Below the pieces are notes generated by a model. That model was not told the DNA's origin and made no database searches. It worked only from the letters and a program-made list of their open reading frames with translations. Below are positions 4,794 to 5,921 of a stretch of DNA of 5,921 nucleotides, in pieces. The DNA is from Candidatus Altimarinota bacterium. Lineage in GTDB: Bacteria > Patescibacteriota > Gracilibacteria > BD1-5 > UBA6164. Positions within the stretch are counted from its first letter, which is position 1; the number at the start of each line of letters is the position of its first letter. Both the position numbers and the translations under genes were made by a program. The stretch covers positions 1 through 5,921 of the forward strand of contig JAMOTX010000063.1 of assembly GCA_027062145.1 (NCBI GenBank). Direction: 5' to 3'.

Positions 4794-5921
4794 TGTCTAC
4801 TGAAGCATTACAAAGCTTTGATTCACAAGAATCGGCTATAAATCCTCAGGAAAAACAAAAAGAAGCTATCAGACAAGAAACTGATAGGCTTTATTCTAGT
4901 TTAGATAATTTTAGTTTAGAACAAATAAATACTTTAGTTGATAACCTATCTTCTAATAATCCAGATTTCAAAAAAGAACTTACGAAATTTCAAGATACCA
5001 ATTCTACAAGAGTTACTGAAATGTTAAAGGCAACTAGTAATACAAATGAAGTAAATGAAGAACATAATTCTAATTTTGATTATTTTTGAATTGATACAAA
5101 TAAAATCCAAGAAATACAAACTGAACTAAATAGTTTAGATTTAGATATAAATGTATTATTAGAATGATACAAACAATATATTGAAACAAATTTAGTTTGA
5201 TTAGATAAGAAAATAAAAGATAAAGTTAAATTATCAATTACAAATAAAGTTTTAAATTTATGAACTGAAATAGAAAAATTAAAATGAGATTTAGAATCAT
5301 GAGAAGATTTTAAAAATAATAGGTGGATTGTTAATGAAAAAATACAAGATACCTTTTCATTCATAAATAATGAATTATTACCTAGTATTGAAGTATATCT
5401 TAAAAAAGATGATTTTGATTTCTGATATTTTGATAAAGATAAGAAAATAGAAGAAATTGTTGAAATGTTAAATGCTGATGTTGATGATGAATGAAATTTT
5501 GATGAATGATTCTTTTCTATGCAAAATGTGTTTGATTATGATAGTGATATTGATAAAAAAGTATTAGATGCTAATTGAATTAAAAAAGTTGAAAGTATTT
5601 CTTTGTTAAATGATAAAGATATAAAAATAGAAAAACAAGCACAATATACATTTTTTGCATTATTAGCTGTTCAAATTTGAGCTGAGTTTACTCCTGCTTG
5701 ATGGACTGTATGATGAGCTATTGATTGATATGACTTATTTTCAGATAATGAAGCATTAATTGAATTATGACAAACATTTAATTTAATTGATAAGGACTAT
5801 AAAACTGAAAAAATATGGATAGATAATTTGTTAGCTGGTATTTGATTAGTTCCATGAGTAACGGTATTAACAAAATGAGATAAATTATATACTTTTTTAA
5901 AAAAAATGTGACCTGAAGATA
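4793..5921 (+). CDS. Large accessory protein with a Gly-rich hydrophobic module (first 376 residues; continues past right edge); candidate effector/polymorphic toxin
   Basis: The frame is open from the ATG overlapping the previous stop to the window end. Residues 1-98 are polar (Ser, Gln, Asn, Glu) and helical without a signal peptide; a UGA at 5087-5089 (Gly99) would end the protein under the standard code. Residues 100-230 are acidic and helical, with possible coiled coil (KVLNLGTEIEKLKGDLE). Residues 283-310 are hydrophobic and glycine-rich (TFFALLAVQIGAEF, then GGAIDGYDLFSD), and 345-371 combine LLAGIGLVPGVTVLTKG with KLYTFLKK. A segment of the type 'DxxD...G.IPGVG...K' often precedes the toxin domain in polymorphic toxins, so I suspect a catalytic domain lies beyond the edge; this is inference from pattern. 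About 20 of 21 glycines are UGA. The layout recalls the kinase-like protein at 2356-3642. Confidence 0.87.

Noticed and set aside
5080..5364. Minus-strand open frame of 94 codons
   Set aside because: It is the antisense shadow of the large plus-strand gene, which stays open for 376 codons with UGA as Gly.

Overview
ORGANISM. The window is very AT-rich and only makes sense if UGA is read as an amino acid; that amino acid is glycine. With UGA as Gly (translation table 25) every gene opens to full length, and glycines appear exactly where conserved families need them: the RecF Walker A loop, the GatC 'DTTGV' motif, a lipoprotein lipobox, and the Gly loop and DFG of a kinase-like fold. Trp is written TGG, which argues against the Mycoplasma code. 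All six visible stops are TAA. This code is known from the CPR/Patescibacteria lineages Gracilibacteria (BD1-5) and Absconditabacteria (SR1), so the DNA most likely comes from one of them; I cannot tell which.

LAYOUT. (1) Positions 1-972, minus strand: gatC followed 2 nt later by recF, which runs off the left edge. (2) 973-1036: a short divergent intergenic region. (3) 1037-1972, plus strand: a small three-helix membrane protein and a lipoprotein, 6 nt apart, closed by a strong terminator. (4) 2035-2108: tRNA-Cys(GCA) with encoded CCA, with its own promoter (the -35 box sits inside the preceding terminator) and its own terminator. (5) 2153-2355: an AT-rich spacer with odd short repeats. (6) 2356-4163: a 428-aa protein with a kinase-like domain at its extreme C-terminus, then a 168-aa acidic protein 14 nt downstream, closed by a terminator at 4273-4298. 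(7) 4164-4472: a noncoding stretch with a nearly perfect 41-nt palindrome. (8) 4473-5921, plus strand: a 106-aa helical protein overlapping by one base (TAATG) a large glycine-rich protein that runs off the right edge.

HOW IT FITS TOGETHER. The left part is housekeeping: transamidation of tRNA, recombination repair, envelope proteins and a tRNA. The right part looks accessory. I infer two candidate effector or polymorphic-toxin-like modules: a kinase-tailed protein followed by a possible immunity protein, and a small helical protein coupled to a large protein whose visible end resembles the Gly-rich hydrophobic segment that precedes toxin domains. Some members of these lineages attach to or prey on other bacteria, so effectors would be plausible, but the sequence alone does not prove secretion, activity or targets.
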